Below, piece after piece: positions 63,267 to 64,000 of a stretch of 64,000 nt of DNA; the first letter of the stretch is position 1; every line of letters begins with the position of its first letter. The notes under the pieces are model-generated. The model ran no database searches and was not told the origin of the DNA. It was given only the letters and a program-made list of their open reading frames with translations. The DNA is taken from positions 24,752-88,751 of the forward strand of contig DCWO01000139.1 in the NCBI GenBank assembly GCA_002328865.1, read 5' to 3'. The translations under genes were made by a program, and so were the position numbers. The DNA is from Dehalococcoidia bacterium UBA2160 (GTDB taxonomy: Bacteria; Chloroflexota; Dehalococcoidia; Lucifugimonadales; UBA1123).

Positions 63267-64000
63267 CTAATCGTCATCCTCCAGCGTGCTGGTGTCGCCC
63301 TCTGGGAGGCCGAGTTCGCGGGCTTTGAGTAGGCGGCGCATGATTTTGCCGCTGCGTGTCTTGGGCAGGGATGGGACGAATTCGATCTCACGAGGCGCCA
63401 CCATGGTGGACAGCTTCTCGCGGGCGAATCGCATGATGTCGTTGCGAAGCGCGGTGCTCTCCTCCACGCCGTCGTTGAGCGAGACGAAAGCTTTCACGAT
63501 CTCCATGGCGATAGGATCGGGCTTGCCGATGACTCCGGCTTCGGCCACGTCGGGGTGCTCGATGAGGGCGCTCTCGACCTCAAACGGCCCCACGAGGTGG
63601 CCGGCGGTGTTTATCACGTCGTCGGCGCGTCCCACGAACCAGAAATAACCGTCCTCGTCGACTCGGGCGCGATCCCCGGTTATGTACCAACCTTTTTTGA
63701 ATCGGGAGTTGTACATAGTGGAGTTCTCCCAGTAAGCGTGGAACATCCCTGGCCAGTTGGGGCGGACGACCAGGTTCCCGTCTTCGCCTGCCGGGACCGC
63801 GTTGAAGTCGTCGTCGACGATGCCAAGCTCGACGCCCGGAATCGGCCTGCCCATGGAGCCCGGCTTTATCGGCATCGCGGCGTAGTTCGCGCACATGATC
63901 GCGCCGGTCTCGGTTTGCCACCAGTTGTCGTGGAATGGCATTCCGATGGCCTCTTCGCCCCACACGACTGCTTCTGGATTGAGCGGCTCGCCGACGCTGG
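63267..64000 (-). CDS. acsA: Acetyl-CoA synthetase, partial (N-terminus beyond window end)
   Basis: The frame is open to the window edge, giving the C-terminal 244 or so residues. It has [79 protein letters not shown] and the C-terminal [17 protein letters not shown], where the catalytic and acetylation-prone lysine lies. These are hallmarks of AMP-forming acetate--CoA ligase. It makes acetyl-CoA from acetate, ATP and CoA. A related propionate specificity cannot be excluded without the missing part. Confidence 0.93.
   Translation of the reverse strand, partial: SVGEPLNPEAVVWGEEAIGMPFHDNWWQTETGAIMCANYAAMPIKPGSMGRPIPGVELGIVDDDFNAVPAGEDGNLVVRPNWPGMFHAYWENSTMYNSRFKKGWYITGDRARVDEDGYFWFVGRADDVINTAGHLVGPFEVESALIEHPDVAEAGVIGKPDPIAMEIVKAFVSLNDGVEESTALRNDIMRFAREKLSTMVAPREIEFVPSLPKTRSGKIMRRLLKARELGLPEGDTSTLEDDD

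Overview
The window is GC-rich bacterial chromosome, densely packed with protein genes on both strands and with frequent GTG and TTG starts. I see no rRNA, tRNA, insertion sequence, prophage or CRISPR array. The gene content is a Gram-positive-like yidC-jag locus, many lipoproteins, MaoC-type dehydratases, AbgB-like M20 amidohydrolases, a MoxR/Bat cluster and both FabI and FabL. This would fit an uncultured Chloroflexota (SAR202 or Dehalococcoidia-like), but that placement is inference; no marker gene in the window settles it.

Region 1-8040 (minus strand) is a tight five-gene run read leftward: a transglutaminase-like protein, a carboxynorspermidine decarboxylase-like PLP enzyme (NspC type), a DUF3326 protein, a divergent SecA-like ATPase with an insertion in its second motor domain, and a lipoprotein with a Tyr/Ser/Asn-rich tail that runs off the window. 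I know of no described system with this combination, and it is the best candidate for something new here. Region 8.3-13.9 kb holds two small hypothetical genes and then rpmH-rnpA-yidD, a beta-propeller lipoprotein, yidC, jag and a PfkB-type kinase, behind a consensus promoter. The yidC and jag genes overlap by 104 bases.

Region 14-28.8 kb is mainly acyl and lipid metabolism. It has two crotonase-fold proteins and an acyl-CoA ligase, then serS with a SelA-like PLP enzyme, then a fatty-acid operon (HadA/HadB-like MaoC pair, plsX, fabG, fabL) behind a good promoter. After this come ygfZ and an IscA-type Fe-S protein, a zinc-ribbon peptide, and an SDR/SMP-30/P-loop-kinase cluster facing a zinc alcohol dehydrogenase. 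Region 30.3-37.5 kb encodes a peptide/nickel-type ABC transporter split into two convergent units: the ATPases on plus, and binding protein, permeases and a small lipoprotein on minus.

Region 37.8-47.5 kb carries a DapA-family aldolase, a membrane protein, an ABC exporter, an MBL-fold hydrolase, a PspC protein followed by a LiaF-like protein whose reading frame appears broken, a fabI operon with two halves of a TPP-dependent decarboxylase, and an MFS transporter. Region 47.8-56.3 kb is a complete MoxR-DUF58-BatA-BatB-BatC-BatD-BatE cluster read leftward. The window ends with two tandem M20 amidohydrolases, a YdjM-like membrane protein, a CocE/NonD hydrolase, an MBL hydrolase and the 3' part of an acetyl-CoA synthetase gene.
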